Positions 43,749 to 54,263 are shown, counted from the stretch's first letter. The stretch is 64,000 nt of DNA from Catellatospora bangladeshensis (GCF_016862575.1 NZ_BONF01000007.1:1-64000), one strand, 5' to 3'. Program-made: numbers and translations. The notes: generated by a model from the letters alone, not told the origin.

Positions 43749-44705
43749 ATGACCGCGAGTGTGGTCGTCGTGGGCAGCGCGAACATGGACCTGGTGGTGG
43801 CGACGCCCGTCCTGCCGCGCCCCGGCGAGACGGTGCTCGGCGAGGGCTTCCTCGCCGTCCCCGGCGGAAAGGGCGCCAACCAGGCGGTCGCCGCGGCCCG
43901 TGCGGGCGCCGACTGCCACTTCCTGGGCGCCGTCGGCCTCGACGCGTTCGGCGACGAGCTGAAAGGCTGCCTGGCCGCGGCCGGTGTCGGGCTGGACGGG
44001 CTGCGCCGGGTCGCCGGCCCCTCCGGAGTCGCCCTGATCGCGGTGGACGCCGCCGCGGAGAACCTCATCGTCGTCGCCCCCGGCGCCAACGCGCACTTCA
44101 CCGGACTGGACGCGGGCGACCGGGACCTCATCGCGGCCTGCGACGTGCTGCTGTGCCAGCTGGAGATCCCGCTGGAGACGGTGACCCAGGCCGCCCTCGC
44201 CGCCCGGCACGGCGCCACCACGGTCGTCCTCAACGCCGCCCCGGCCCGGACCCTGCCCGACGAGCTGCTCGCCGCCGTGGACGTGCTCGTGGTGAACCAG
44301 ACCGAGGCCACCATGCTGGCGGGGCTCGACGGAGCCGGTGACGCCGGTGACGGCCTCGCCCCCGTCAACGACGTGCCGCTGCTGCTGGACGCGCTGCTCG
44401 CCCGGGTGCCGCGGGTGGTGCTCACCCTCGGCGCGGCCGGTGCCGCGTACGCCGCGCGCGACGGGGAACGGCTGGAGGTCGGCGCACCGCCGGTCGACGC
44501 CGTGGACACCACCGCCGCCGGGGACGCCTTCACCGGCGCGTTCGCAGTGGCCTGGGCCCAGGGGCGGCCGGTCGCCGAGGCGCTGCGCTGGGCCTGCGCG
44601 GCGGGCGGGGCGTGCGCGTCCCGCTGGGGCGCGTCCAGCTCGCTGCCCGCCCAGGCCGAGATCGACCTGCTGTACGACCGCACCTACCAGAACGACCCCG
44701 CCTGA
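43749..44705 (+). CDS. rbsK: Ribokinase
   Basis: Phosphorylates D-ribose (or a related sugar) to the 5-phosphate. It has 318 residues, normal for the family. Family marks are SVVVVGSANMDLVVATPVLP, PGGKGANQAVAAARAGADCH, LLCQLEIPLETVTQAA, VLVVNQTEATML and DTTAAGDAFTGAFAVAWAQG with the catalytic Asp. The ATG at 43749 is preceded by AAGGGGA. Ribose 5-phosphate is also the product of the neighbouring psuG, so both feed the pentose phosphate pathway. No ribose ABC transporter is nearby. Confidence 0.93.
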   Translation: MTASVVVVGSANMDLVVATPVLPRPGETVLGEGFLAVPGGKGANQAVAAARAGADCHFLGAVGLDAFGDELKGCLAAAGVGLDGLRRVAGPSGVALIAVDAAAENLIVVAPGANAHFTGLDAGDRDLIAACDVLLCQLEIPLETVTQAALAARHGATTVVLNAAPARTLPDELLAAVDVLVVNQTEATMLAGLDGAGDAGDGLAPVNDVPLLLDALLARVPRVVLTLGAAGAAYAARDGERLEVGAPPVDAVDTTAAGDAFTGAFAVAWAQGRPVAEALRWACAAGGACASRWGASSSLPAQAEIDLLYDRTYQNDPA

Positions 44706-44780
44706 CCGGCCGCGGCCACCGCACCCCGCCGACCACTGACCCCCGGCACGCGCGGCGGCGCGGGCCCTCGCGCTCCGCTC

Positions 44781-44855
44781 GATCGTCCGACTTGCCTGGC
44801 ACATGGGTGAAAGCGCGCCCAAGATACGCCCGTCTGCCAGGCAAGTCGGACGATC
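44781..44855. repeat. 75-bp GATC-bounded palindromic repeat, copy 3 of 4
   Basis: Begins GATCGTCCGACTTGCCTGGC and ends GGCAAGTCGGACGATC, with 19-bp perfect outer pairing. It lies between the tandem rbsK and TRIC-family genes, the only copy not between convergent genes. Confidence 0.85.
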
Positions 44856-44956
44856 TTGGCGCCGCCGAGCGCGGGCGGGCGCCGGGGTGGCGTGGCTGAG
44901 TGCCCGGGGACGCGTGCGGGCGGCGAGGCGGCGCGCGGGCGGGCGTTTGGACGCCG

Positions 44957-44962
44957 TAGCCT
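44957..44962 (+). promoter_or_regulatory. Leaderless -10 box TAGCCT
   Basis: TAGCCT lies 6 nt before the GTG at 44969. No Shine-Dalgarno sequence is present. Confidence 0.55.
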
Positions 44963-44968
44963 GCGCCG

Positions 44969-45631
44969 GTGGACAGTTCGACGGCCCTGCTCGTCGGCGA
45001 CCTCGCCGGGGTCGCCGTCTTCGCCGCGTCCGGCGGGTCCGCCGCGGTGGGTAAGCGGCTCGACCTGTTCGGCGTGGTCTTCGTCGGGTTCGTCGCCGCG
45101 CTCGGCGGCGGCATCCTGCGCGACCTGGTGATCAACCAGGTGCCGCCGCTGGCCTTCGCCGACTGGCGCTACCCGGCCACCGCCGTCACCGCCTCGCTCG
45201 CCGTGTTCTGGCTGCACCCGCACCTGGACCGGCTGCGGCGTACCGTGCTCAGCCTGGACGCGGCCGGGCTCGGCCTGTTCACCGTCACCAGCACGCTCAA
45301 GGCGCTGGACGCCGACGTGCCGCCGGTGGGCGCGTGCCTGCTCGGCATGCTGACCGGCATCGGCGGCGGGCTCGTCCGGGACCTGCTGCTCAACGAGATC
45401 CCGGTGGTGCTGCGGCGGGAGATCTACGCGGTCGCCTCGCTGCTGGGCGCGATCGCGGTGGCGCTGCTGGTCGGGACCGGCCACGCGAACGTGGCCACGC
45501 TCACCGGCGCGGCCCTGCTCGTCTTCGTGGTGCGGATCACCGCCCTCTACCGGCACTGGTCCGCCCCCCGCCCCCGTCCGGGCGCCGGCGCCACCCATCC
45601 GGGCCCCCACCCACCCCCACCCACCCCCTGA
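44969..45631 (+). CDS. TRIC-family (UPF0126/YadS) cation-channel-like membrane protein
   Basis: Seven-helix membrane protein of 220 residues with the two-repeat architecture of bacterial trimeric intracellular cation channels. Each repeat has a glycine hinge and RD motif: ALGGGILRDLVINQVPPLAF and GIGGGLVRDLLLNEIPVVLR. Bacterial TRIC proteins are monovalent-cation channels in structural studies. Their physiological role is open. The C-terminus is a Pro-rich tail (about 25 residues) unlike the core. The start is a leaderless GTG at 44969. Confidence 0.9.
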   Translation: MDSSTALLVGDLAGVAVFAASGGSAAVGKRLDLFGVVFVGFVAALGGGILRDLVINQVPPLAFADWRYPATAVTASLAVFWLHPHLDRLRRTVLSLDAAGLGLFTVTSTLKALDADVPPVGACLLGMLTGIGGGLVRDLLLNEIPVVLRREIYAVASLLGAIAVALLVGTGHANVATLTGAALLVFVVRITALYRHWSAPRPRPGAGATHPGPHPPPPTP

Positions 45632-45704
45632 CCCACTTCACCGCCCGCGCTCGCCCCGCCGCACGCTGGCCCGCGCGCCCCGTCCCGCCGCGCCGCCGCG
45701 CGAA

Positions 45705-45765
45705 GATCGCGAGTTGGTGTCCAAAGGTGGGGCTACACCACAGGTTTCGACACGAACCCGCGATC
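45705..45765. repeat. 61-bp GATC-bounded palindromic repeat, copy 3 of 4
   Basis: Begins GATCGCGAGTTGGTGTC and ends GACACGAACCCGCGATC. The pairing extends outward with CGAA/TTCG. It is in tandem with copy 4, 33 bp away. Confidence 0.8.
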
Positions 45766-45798
45766 TTCGGCGGTGACCCAAACCCGGCGCAGGCTGAT

Positions 45799-45859
45799 GA
45801 TCGCGAGTTGGTGTCGGAATATGGGGCTGGACCGCAGGTTTCGACACGAACTAGCGATC
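45799..45859. repeat. 61-bp GATC-bounded palindromic repeat, copy 4 of 4
   Basis: Begins GATCGCGAGTTGGTGTCGG and ends GACACGAACTAGCGATC, in the same orientation as copy 3. The two copies fill most of the 422-bp space between the TRIC-family and helicase genes. Confidence 0.8.
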
Positions 45860-45961
45860 TTCGGCCGGGAACCGGGCGCCGGGGCGGGCGGGTTTTCGGG
45901 GTGTGCCAAGGGACTCGGCACGTTCGGCGGACAGTGGCGGTGTTCTGTCCCGGCGAGCCGA

Positions 45962-45967
45962 TAGACT
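45962..45967 (+). promoter_or_regulatory. Putative -10 box TAGACT for the helicase gene
   Basis: The hexamer is identical to the boxes before alaX and the dxs leader. Here no start codon lies 6-8 nt downstream, so the transcript would carry a leader of about 80 nt to the GTG at 46054, which has GGAGG upstream. Confidence 0.4.
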
Positions 45968-46053
45968 CAGGGCCCGCCTTCGCGCTCGGCGCCATCCCGG
46001 CCGACCCGAGGGCGCTTTCGTGCTGACCCCCGCCTGAGCAGGAGGCTTCCGCC

Positions 46054-47778
46054 GTGGCGCTGGCCCGCCCCGTCCCCGAGTCGTTCCCGTCGCTGCGCGC
46101 GTGGCAGCGCAAGGCTCTGGTCGAGTACCTGCGCCGGCGTACCCCCGACTTCCTGGCGGTCGCGACGCCCGGCGCCGGCAAGACGACCTTCGCCCTGCGT
46201 ATCGCCGCGGAGCTGCTCGCCCACGGGACGGTCGACGCGGTGACCGTGGTGGCGCCGACCGAGCACCTGAAGCTGCAGTGGGCGCAGGCCGCGGCCCGGG
46301 TCGGCATCCAGCTCGACGCGATGTTCCGCAACGCCGACGTGCACACCAGCTCCGACTTCCACGGCGTCGTGGTGACGTACGCGCAGGTCGGCATGGCGCC
46401 GCAGGTGCATCTGCGGCGCACGCTGACCCGCAAGACGCTGGTGATCCTGGACGAGATCCACCACGCGGGCGACTCGCGCAGCTGGGGCGACGGCGTGAAG
46501 TCGGCGTTCGAGCCCGCCGAGCGGCGGCTGATGCTCACCGGCACCCCGTTCCGCTCGGACGAGAACCCGATCCCGTTCGTCACGTACGAGCGGGTGGGGG
46601 AGGTGCAGCGCTCCCGCGCCGACTCGGTGTACGGCTACTCGGACGCGCTCGCCGACGGCGTCGTCCGGCCGGTGATCTTCCTCGCGTACTCGGGCGAGAC
46701 CCGCTGGCGCACCAGCGCGGGGGACGAGCTGGCGGTCCGGCTGGGCGAGCCGCTGACCCAGGACCTGATCGCCCAGGCGTGGCGCACCGCGCTGGATCCG
46801 AAGGGCGACTGGATGCCGGCCGTGCTGCGGGCCGCCGACGCGCGCCTGCAGGTGCTGCGCGAGGGCGGCATCCCCGACGCGGGCGGCCTGGTGATCGCCT
46901 CGGACCAGACCACCGCGCGGGCGTACGCGAAACTGATCGAGACCGTCACCGGCGAGAAGGCCGTGGTGGTGCTCTCCGACGACGTCGGCGCGTCGGCGAA
47001 GATCTCCGAGTTCAGCGGCTCGACGCAGCGCTGGATGGTCGCGGTGCGCATGGTGTCCGAGGGCGTCGACATCCCGCGCCTGGCCGTCGGCGTGTACGCG
47101 ACCAGCGCCTCCACCCCGCTGTTCTTCGCCCAGGCGATCGGCCGCTTCGTGCGCGCCCGCCGCCCCGGGGAGACCGCCAGCGTCTTCGTGCCCAGCGTGC
47201 CGCACCTGCTGGGGCTGGCCAGCGAGATGGAGCTGGAGCGCGACCACGTGCTCGGCGGCCCGAAGGCCAAGGACGGGCTCGACGACGAGCTGCTGGAGCG
47301 CGCGCAGCAGTCCGAGAACGCCAGCGGCGAGCTGAACAAGTCGTTCGAGGCGCTGTCGGCCACCGCCGAGCTGGATCAGGTGATCTTCGACGGCGCCACC
47401 TTCGGCCTGCCGGCGCAGGTCGGTACGCAGGAGGAGGAGGACTTCCTCGGCCTGCCCGGCCTGCTCAGCGCCGACCAGGTGGCCGCGCTGCTGGCCAAGC
47501 GCCAGGCCGAGCAGGCCGCCGCGGTGCGCCGCAACCGGGCGGGGGCCGCCGAGCAGGCGCCCGCGCAGCGCGAGCCGGTGCGGGACATGTCCTCCGCTGA
47601 GCGCCGCATCCACCTGCGCCGTCAGCTCAACGCCCTGGTCGCGTCCCACCACCACCGCACCGGCCTGCCCCACGGCAAGATCCACGCTGAGCTGCGCTCC
47701 AAGTGCGGCGGCCCGCCCAGCGCCCAGGCCACCATCGAACAACTCGAAGAACGCATCGCGACGATCCAGTCCTTCTGA
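46054..47778 (+). CDS. Superfamily 2 DEAD/DEAH-type helicase
   Basis: ATP-dependent DNA or RNA helicase of 574 residues. In order: Q-like SLRAWQRKALVEYL, Walker A VATPGAGKTTFALRIAAELL (~residues 36-55), motif II VILDEIHHAGDS (DEIH), motif III LMLTGTPFRSDE, and the C-terminal motifs VRMVSEGVDIPRLAVGVYAT (V) and FFAQAIGRFVRARRPGE (VI). A ~170-residue C-terminal extension has a basic, glutamine-rich stretch and ends with a helical segment (RIHLRRQLNALVASHHHRTG). The type resembles ComF/XPB-like restriction-fold helicases, but the role is unassigned. The GTG at 46054 has GGAGG. Confidence 0.87.
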   Translation: MALARPVPESFPSLRAWQRKALVEYLRRRTPDFLAVATPGAGKTTFALRIAAELLAHGTVDAVTVVAPTEHLKLQWAQAAARVGIQLDAMFRNADVHTSSDFHGVVVTYAQVGMAPQVHLRRTLTRKTLVILDEIHHAGDSRSWGDGVKSAFEPAERRLMLTGTPFRSDENPIPFVTYERVGEVQRSRADSVYGYSDALADGVVRPVIFLAYSGETRWRTSAGDELAVRLGEPLTQDLIAQAWRTALDPKGDWMPAVLRAADARLQVLREGGIPDAGGLVIASDQTTARAYAKLIETVTGEKAVVVLSDDVGASAKISEFSGSTQRWMVAVRMVSEGVDIPRLAVGVYATSASTPLFFAQAIGRFVRARRPGETASVFVPSVPHLLGLASEMELERDHVLGGPKAKDGLDDELLERAQQSENASGELNKSFEALSATAELDQVIFDGATFGLPAQVGTQEEEDFLGLPGLLSADQVAALLAKRQAEQAAAVRRNRAGAAEQAPAQREPVRDMSSAERRIHLRRQLNALVASHHHRTGLPHGKIHAELRSKCGGPPSAQATIEQLEERIATIQSF

Positions 47779-47832
47779 CCCCGCGCGCGCCGATCGTCGC
47801 GCGCACGTGGATCGTCCGATCCACCGCGGCTT

Positions 47833-47907
47833 GATCGTCCGACTTGCCAGGCAGATGGGCGAATGCGCACCCAAGATGCGCCCATGTGCCAGGCAAGTCG
47901 GACGATC
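47833..47907. repeat. 75-bp GATC-bounded palindromic repeat, copy 4 of 4
   Basis: Begins GATCGTCCGACTTGCCAGGC and ends GGCAAGTCGGACGATC. It is adjacent to a partial extra GATCGTCCGA at 47812-47821. It lies between the convergent helicase and DUF7455 genes. Confidence 0.85.
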
Positions 47908-47940
47908 AAGGGGCGGGGGGGCGCGGGGCGGGCACGCACG

Positions 47941-47975
47941 CCGAGGGGGGCACCGCTCGGCGGTGCCCCCCTCGG
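47941..47975. terminator. Strong hairpin terminator
   Basis: CCGAGGGGGGCACCG pairs perfectly with CGGTGCCCCCCTCGG over a 5-nt loop. It lies 17 bp after the DUF7455 stop and faces the helicase end. Confidence 0.75.
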
Positions 47976-47991
47976 GTCAAGCTTTGTAGGG

Positions 47992-48225
47992 TTACTTCGC
48001 GGTCGTGTCGGCGCCCCGCCACGTGAACTCGGGGTCGGCCGCCACCTCCACGGCAATCTTGACAAGGTCGTCGGCGTACTTGTTGGCGTGGTGTCCGCAG
48101 AACACCAGCTCGCCCCCACCGGCCAGCTTCACACGCATCTTGCCCGCCGCGTTGCAGCGGTCGCACCGTTCATCGGCGGCTGGGGCAGCCACCGTCGCCG
48201 GCGGCGGCGTGAGGGTCTGGGTCAT
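47992..48225 (-). CDS. DUF7455-family small zinc-finger-like protein
   Basis: 77-residue protein of unknown function, matching the DUF7455 family as I recall it. After a Thr/Pro/Ala-rich N-terminus (MTQTLTPPPATVAAPAADE), a zinc-binding core follows, CDRCNAAGKMRVKLAGGGEL and FCGHHANKY, with CxxC and CGHH ligands. The ATG at 48225 follows GAGGAAGG. An upstream ATG at 48264 also has a weak site. It lies immediately after sigA in the same direction, separated by 380 bp, a placement common in actinobacteria. Confidence 0.8.
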   Translation of the reverse strand: MTQTLTPPPATVAAPAADERCDRCNAAGKMRVKLAGGGELVFCGHHANKYADDLVKIAVEVAADPEFTWRGADTTAK

Positions 48226-48605
48226 CGCCTTCCTCCTCTGGTCGTCACCGATGCTGAAATACATCGTCGATCCTTCGAGTCCAGCTACGCCGAACCCGCC
48301 ATTGTCATTCAGCTCGTTACCCACGAAGACCTCAACGCCGACCGCGTCGGGGGCCTTCCCGGCTGGGCCTCGGGGGGACCGGGGTCACAGTCGGTGGGCG
48401 GTAGAGCCTACCTGGTCAGACGGGCTACCTGGGGAGATGACCCGTCCTGGACAGTGTGCCGTTCCACCAGAGTGCCACGTCAACCATCGCGAGTCGAACA
48501 GAAACAGATCGCGTAGCCGTCTATATACGGACGGTGAGCACTTCTGTACGTTCGGTGGATGCCGTTCGTCCGATTCGCGATGAATGTCGACTTGACCTGC
48601 CGGTA
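48226..48605. other. 380-bp intergenic region between sigA and the DUF7455 gene
   Basis: This region should contain the sigA terminator and the DUF7455 promoter. I see an imperfect palindrome around CTATATA (48518-48535) and a distant inverted pair CATCGCGA/TCGCGATG (near 48486 and 48577). I find no coding sequence or known RNA. Confidence 0.4.
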
Positions 48606-50300
<1,695 letters not shown>

Positions 50301-50539
50301 GGACGACCTTCCGGAGGCGAGGTACGAGCAGAGATCATACGGCTTAGCGCCACGGCGCGGCTGCGCGTCGCGGTGGGTCAGCCAGTGTGAAGTGTGGATG
50401 CGCCTCGTGCCATCGGCACGTGGCAGGCGTGAATTGTAGCGCCGTACTCGGCGATCATCTCGGCGCGCACGCCGGAGGCGGTCCGCGAGCGGAGCCCGGG
50501 GCCTTGGCAGGATGGCACCAGGTGACGAGGAGGACGGTC

Positions 50540-51343
50540 GTGAACGAGCTGGAACTGCTGGACATCGCGGTACAGGTGGCCGGTGAGGCGGCCGACACGG
50601 CCCGCCGTATGCGCAACGAGGCGATCACCGATGTGGGCACGAAATCCACCGCGACCGACGTGGTGACGGCCGCGGATCGAGCGGTCGAGCAGCAGGTGAT
50701 CGCCGCGCTGGCGGCACGGCGTCCGGGTGACACGGTACTCGGTGAGGAGTTCGGCGGCGCGCCGGTTTCCGCGGCCGCGGGCGGGGTGCGCTGGATCGTC
50801 GACCCCATCGACGGCACCGTGAACTACCTGTACGGGCTGGAGTACTACGCCGTCTCGATCGCCGCGGAGGTCGACGGTGAGATCGTGGCGGGTGTCGTAC
50901 GCCACGCCACGACGGGGGAGACGTGGACCGCGGCGAAGGGCCACGGCGCGTTCCGCGACGGCGTCCGGCTGACCGGCTCCCGGGCCGTCGAGCTGCCCCT
51001 GTCGCTGATCGGCACGGGTTTCGGCTACGCCCGGGAGCGGCGGGCGCACCAGGCCGCGGTCGCCGCGCACGTGCTGCCGCGGGTGCGCGACATCCGGCGG
51101 ATGGGCTCGGCCGCGCTGGACCTGTGCGCGGCGGCGGAGGGCCGGCTGGACGCGTTCTACGAGAAGGGCCTGGCCGAGTGGGACCTGGCCGCGGGCGGCC
51201 TGATCGCACGCGAGGCGGGCCTGCTGGTCACCGGCCTGTCGGGCCGCCCGGCCGGGCCGGACATGGTGCTGGCGGCCCCGCCCGCGCTGCACGGCCCGCT
51301 GGACGAGCTGCTCACCGGCCTCGACGCGGACGCCGGCCCGTAG
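50540..51343 (+). CDS. suhB: Inositol monophosphatase family protein (SuhB-like)
   Basis: Mg-dependent phosphatase of 267 residues acting on inositol 1-phosphate or related sugar phosphates. In actinobacteria inositol feeds mycothiol and phosphatidylinositol. Motifs are [27 protein letters not shown], the metal motif [20 protein letters not shown], and the late [20 protein letters not shown]. The GTG at 50540 has GAGGAGG 7 nt upstream. The frame is open to 50387 without a signal. It is divergent from sigA. The same neighbour (Rv2701c) lies by sigA in M. tuberculosis. Confidence 0.92.
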   Translation: MNELELLDIAVQVAGEAADTARRMRNEAITDVGTKSTATDVVTAADRAVEQQVIAALAARRPGDTVLGEEFGGAPVSAAAGGVRWIVDPIDGTVNYLYGLEYYAVSIAAEVDGEIVAGVVRHATTGETWTAAKGHGAFRDGVRLTGSRAVELPLSLIGTGFGYARERRAHQAAVAAHVLPRVRDIRRMGSAALDLCAAAEGRLDAFYEKGLAEWDLAAGGLIAREAGLLVTGLSGRPAGPDMVLAAPPALHGPLDELLTGLDADAGP

Positions 51344-51350
51344 CCCCGCA

Positions 51351-51401
51351 ACGAGCGAAGCTCCCGTCCTGTGGTCAGCACAGAACGGGAGCTTCGCTCG
51401 T
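51351..51401. terminator. Long bidirectional hairpin
   Basis: Perfect 17-bp arms (ACGAGCGAAGCTCCCGT at 51351-51367 and its complement at 51385-51401) enclose a second stem CTGTG/CACAG. It separates the convergent suhB and LytR_C genes and could terminate both. It may also be a dispersed repeat, though no second copy is in the window. Confidence 0.65.
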
Positions 51402-51432
51402 GAGAAACGGGCCCGGGGCGGCGCCGTTCGGC

Positions 51433-51966
51433 TCAGGGCTGCTGGGCGCAGGTGCCCGGGGGCAGGATCGGGTTGCCCAGCGCGGCGACCGCCTGCCGCA
51501 TCTCGGTGGGGGTGGCCAGCTGCTTGAACTCGCCACCGATGATCACGTCGATGGTGTCGTCCTCGCGCTTGATGTTGAAGCCGTCCTCCTCGACCGCGTT
51601 CAGGAAGTACGCCCGCAGCAGCTGCGCCGCGCCGACCGCCTTCGGCCCGTACCGCAGCTGCGCGACGATGTCGGGCTGCTTCTTCGGGTCGGTGCCGGTC
51701 TTCTCGACCTTGAACTTGCGGTTCGTGAAGTCGGCTGCCACGTTGCGGGCCAGATCGACCGTGCTGGTGGCGTTGTAGACGTTGATCTTCACTTCGCTCT
51801 CGGAGTCGGGCAGCTTGTTGTTGACGGGGACGTAGCCCGCCGGGCAGCTCTCGACGACGGGAGCCTCGGCCTGCGTGTCACGATTGAGCGTGATCACGGC
51901 CAGGGTGATGCCGATGATCGCCAGGGTGCTGATGAGGGCGATCGCTCGAATTCGTGCCATTTGCAT
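51433..51966 (-). CDS. LytR C-terminal-domain envelope protein (Cei-like)
   Basis: Membrane-anchored envelope protein of 177 residues. One N-terminal helix (IRAIALISTLAIIGITLAVI) is followed by an external LytR_C domain: VKINVYNATSTVDLARNVAA, FTNRKFKVEKTGTDPKKQ, AQLRYGPKAVGAAQLLRAYF, TIDVIIGGEFKQL. Two cysteines (CPAGYVP and the C-terminal GTCAQQP) may form a disulfide. The equivalent M. tuberculosis gene Rv2700 (cei) is needed for cell-envelope integrity. ATG at 51966 is annotated with GGGAG upstream. ATG at 51960 is an alternative. It is convergent with suhB. Confidence 0.87.
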   Translation of the reverse strand: MQMARIRAIALISTLAIIGITLAVITLNRDTQAEAPVVESCPAGYVPVNNKLPDSESEVKINVYNATSTVDLARNVAADFTNRKFKVEKTGTDPKKQPDIVAQLRYGPKAVGAAQLLRAYFLNAVEEDGFNIKREDDTIDVIIGGEFKQLATPTEMRQAVAALGNPILPPGTCAQQP

Positions 51967-52311
51967 CTCGGTGCCGCTCCCCGTGAGCCAGAGTGTCCGC
52001 ATCGCCGCCACCGTTGACGGCATGCGCCAGAGGTTATCGGTTGACCGGCCCGGTGGGGGCCGCGACCCGACAGACGGCCGGAATTGGCCGGAAGGTTCCG
52101 GCGCGCCGACCGTGATCGGCGGGCGGCTGCCCCTACCTTGGTCTCGCCTGACCCGACGGCCCTCCAAAGCTGTCGGCTCAGTCACATCGGGAACAACTTC
52201 GCGTGCGGGAGCGTACAACTCCCACACGGGCGCGCTAAAGTACCGCGCTCGTTGAGAGTGAAACGTCGCGTACGCAGACGGACCAGACACGAATTGGGAG
52301 TGTGACAATCG
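51967..52311. other. 345-bp intergenic region with the DUF4193 promoter
   Basis: It lies between divergent genes. A good sigma-70-type promoter on the plus strand reads GTACAA (52213-52218), a 17-bp spacer, then TAAAGT (52236-52241), about 70 bp before the DUF4193 start. I see no coding sequence or repeat. Confidence 0.55.
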
Positions 52312-52608
52312 ATGGCCACCGACTACGACGCCCCGCGCCGTGACGAGGCCGACCTCGGTGAGGACAGCCTCGAGGAGCTGAAGGCTCGGCGTGTCGACAA
52401 CCAGTCGGGCAGCGTGGACGTGGACGAGGTCGACCTGGCCGAGGCGTTCGAGCTGCCGGGTGGCGACCTCGCCGACGAGGAGCTGACGGTCAAGGTCGTG
52501 CCGATGCAGGCCGACGAGTTCCGCTGCTCGCGGTGCTTCCTCGTGCACCACCGCAGCCAGCTGGCCGGCGAGCGCAACGGCGAGCCGATCTGCCGCGAGT
52601 GCGCCTGA
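52312..52608 (+). CDS. DUF4193 family zinc-binding protein
   Basis: 98-residue acidic protein conserved across actinobacteria with unknown function. The N-terminal half is strongly acidic (YDAPRRDEADLGEDSLEELK, VDVDEVDLAEAFELPGGDLA). The C-terminal end holds a four-cysteine zinc site, CSRCFLVHHRSQLAGE and CREC. The size, charge and C-terminal zinc ribbon suggest a binding partner of the transcription machinery, but that is speculation. The ATG at 52312 has GGGAG 11 nt upstream. The orthologue (Rv2699c) lies in the same block in M. tuberculosis. Confidence 0.9.
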   Translation: MATDYDAPRRDEADLGEDSLEELKARRVDNQSGSVDVDEVDLAEAFELPGGDLADEELTVKVVPMQADEFRCSRCFLVHHRSQLAGERNGEPICRECA

Positions 52609-52726
52609 TCAGGGCGTGACGCCGGCAGCACCGCCGACGGCGCATCGCCGCGCCGGCGGGCTCCCCGAAGCCGCTTGACGTGATGCGGTGAGATGGCGCA
52701 GATATCAGGGAACACGGATTCCGACG

Positions 52727-52752
52727 GGCACGCCGCGCCGACGCGGCGTGCC
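52727..52752 (+). terminator. Intrinsic-type hairpin after DUF4193
   Basis: GGCACGCCGCG pairs with CGCGGCGTGCC across loop CCGA, giving an 11-bp stem. It lies about 120 bp after the DUF4193 stop. There is no T-run. Confidence 0.55.
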
Positions 52753-52829
52753 GCGCGGGGGCCGGGTCCCCCGATGACCCAGACGCTCGTCGCGGTCATC
52801 CACGCCAGCTCAGCCGACGGGAGTCAGCC

Positions 52830-53651
52830 ATGACCACCAGCCCCGCACCGGTGCCCGACGACGAGACGCCGGGCACCGCCGGATCCGGCGGCGCCGCCGG
52901 CAGGCCGGACGAGCTGGCCGCCGCGGTGGCGGGACTCGCCGAGGCCGACCTGGACAAGGCAGACCGCCGCAGGCTGCTCGGCCGGATGCTGGTGGGGCTG
53001 CGCGAGCGCGGGGTGAAGGAGGTCTTCCTGCCCCGCAAGGCGATCGGCTGGATCACCGACGCGGTGGCCGACCTCGCCCCGCACGTGCCCGTGCGCAACC
53101 TGGAGACGCTGCGCCGGCACTACCCGGGCCTGGACGACGACGCGCTGGCCGAGCGGCTCATCCGCAACGCCGCCCGCGCCGCGGCCGGGGTGGGCGCGGT
53201 GGGCGGCGGCATCGCCTCGGTGGAGTGGATGGCCCCGCCGACGCTGCTGTCGACCCCGGTGGTGCTGGCCACCGAGACGGTCGCCGTGGTGGGCATCGAG
53301 CTCAAGCTCGTCGGCGAGCTGCACGAGGTGTACGGCTACCCGGTGCTCGGCACGCCCGCACAGAAGGCGGTCAGCCTGATGCAGGCCTGGGCCGGGCACC
53401 GCGGCATCAGCCCCATGCTGCCCGGCGCGGCGGCCGCCACCGTGCTCGGCACGGCCACCCGCAAGCAGCTGCGCGACATGATCGTCAAGCGCTTCGGGCG
53501 CAGCCTGACCACGCTCGGGCCGCTGCTCACCGGCGCGGCCGTGGCCAGCTACCTCAACCGCAAGGCGACCCGGCGGCTCGGCGACGATCTGCGCCGGGAC
53601 CTGTTGCTGCGGCGGGGCGGCCACCCGCCGGTGCTGCCGCCCTCAGCCTGA
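52830..53651 (+). CDS. Conserved hypothetical protein with glycine/alanine-rich hydrophobic centre
   Basis: Not recognised with certainty. It has 273 residues. The N-terminal ~60 residues are low-complexity and acidic. Helical KADRRRLLGRMLVGLRERGV and ITDAVADLAPHVPVRNLETL follow. A hydrophobic centre (RAAAGVGAVGGGIASVEWMA, VVLATETVAVVGIELKLVGE) resembles the core of EcsC-type proteins, and ATRKQLRDMIVKRFGRSL is next to GPLLTGAAVASYLNRKATRR. It may be membrane-associated. The ATG at 52830 has GGGAGT upstream. Its 3' end overlaps the convergent DUF3093 gene by 9 bp. Confidence 0.65.
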   Translation: MTTSPAPVPDDETPGTAGSGGAAGRPDELAAAVAGLAEADLDKADRRRLLGRMLVGLRERGVKEVFLPRKAIGWITDAVADLAPHVPVRNLETLRRHYPGLDDDALAERLIRNAARAAAGVGAVGGGIASVEWMAPPTLLSTPVVLATETVAVVGIELKLVGELHEVYGYPVLGTPAQKAVSLMQAWAGHRGISPMLPGAAAATVLGTATRKQLRDMIVKRFGRSLTTLGPLLTGAAVASYLNRKATRRLGDDLRRDLLLRRGGHPPVLPPSA

Positions 53652-54152
53652 GCGCAGCGCCCGCGCCAGCTCCTCCGGGCGGCGCGAGCTGATCACCCAG
53701 TACGGCGTGACGTCGTCGGGGTCGTCGAGCACCACCTGCACGGCCCCGCCGACCCACGGCCGCTGGATCACGAACGCCATCGGGTCGGCGCTGGGCCCGA
53801 GCAGCTCGCGCTTGGTCTCCGCGTCCAGCGGGACGACCTGGGCCACGTGCCGCAGCGACAGCACGGCGTCGTCCACCCGCAGCTGCTCGCCGTCCACGGT
53901 GATCCGGATCCGGCCCAGCCACCACAGGCCGTAGGCCGCCAGCGGCAGCACGACCACGTACGCCACCCAGCCGCGGGGACCCGCCGCACCCAGTCCGACC
54001 TGCGCCGCGAGCACGGCGGCGGCCAGCAGGCCGGGCACCCACAGCCACCACGGGGTCGACAGGCGCTCCGTGTGCCGGGGCACAGGCCGTGCCGCACCGA
54101 CCCCTGTCGGCGTTGTGCCAGAGGACGCCATACCGCTGCCTGGGTGTGTCAC
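53643..54152 (-). CDS. DUF3093 family membrane protein
   Basis: 169-residue protein of unknown function. Two close helices (PWWLWVPGLLAAAVLAAQVG, WVAYVVVLPLAAYGLWWLGR) are followed by a cytoplasmic beta-rich domain: RITVDGEQLRVDDAVLSLRH, PMAFVIQRPWVGGAVQVVLD and PYWVISSRRPEELARAL, typical of DUF3093 (Rv2698 in M. tuberculosis). The GTG at 54152 is supported by TACCCT 7 nt upstream (leaderless). It is divergent from dut, as in mycobacteria. Confidence 0.88.
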   Translation of the reverse strand: MTHPGSGMASSGTTPTGVGAARPVPRHTERLSTPWWLWVPGLLAAAVLAAQVGLGAAGPRGWVAYVVVLPLAAYGLWWLGRIRITVDGEQLRVDDAVLSLRHVAQVVPLDAETKRELLGPSADPMAFVIQRPWVGGAVQVVLDDPDDVTPYWVISSRRPEELARALRSG

Positions 54153-54159
54153 AGCATCG

Positions 54160-54165
54160 AGGGTA
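54160..54165 (-). promoter_or_regulatory. Leaderless -10 box TACCCT for DUF3093
   Basis: On the minus strand TACCCT lies exactly 7 nt before the GTG at 54152. The hexamer and spacing match the psuG promoter. Confidence 0.5.
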
Positions 54166-54263
54166 GGACCCGCCGGGTCCGCCGGACGCGGCAGGATAGT
54201 GGCAAGGAGACGCAGCTCCCGTCATGAGCGTGCGTCACAGCACTCCCCCCGGAGGTTTGACCG

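Noticed and set aside
48510-48540. CTATATA-centred palindrome after sigA as a small-RNA promoter
   Set aside because: The palindrome is imperfect, and no start, terminator or conserved structure could be tied to it.
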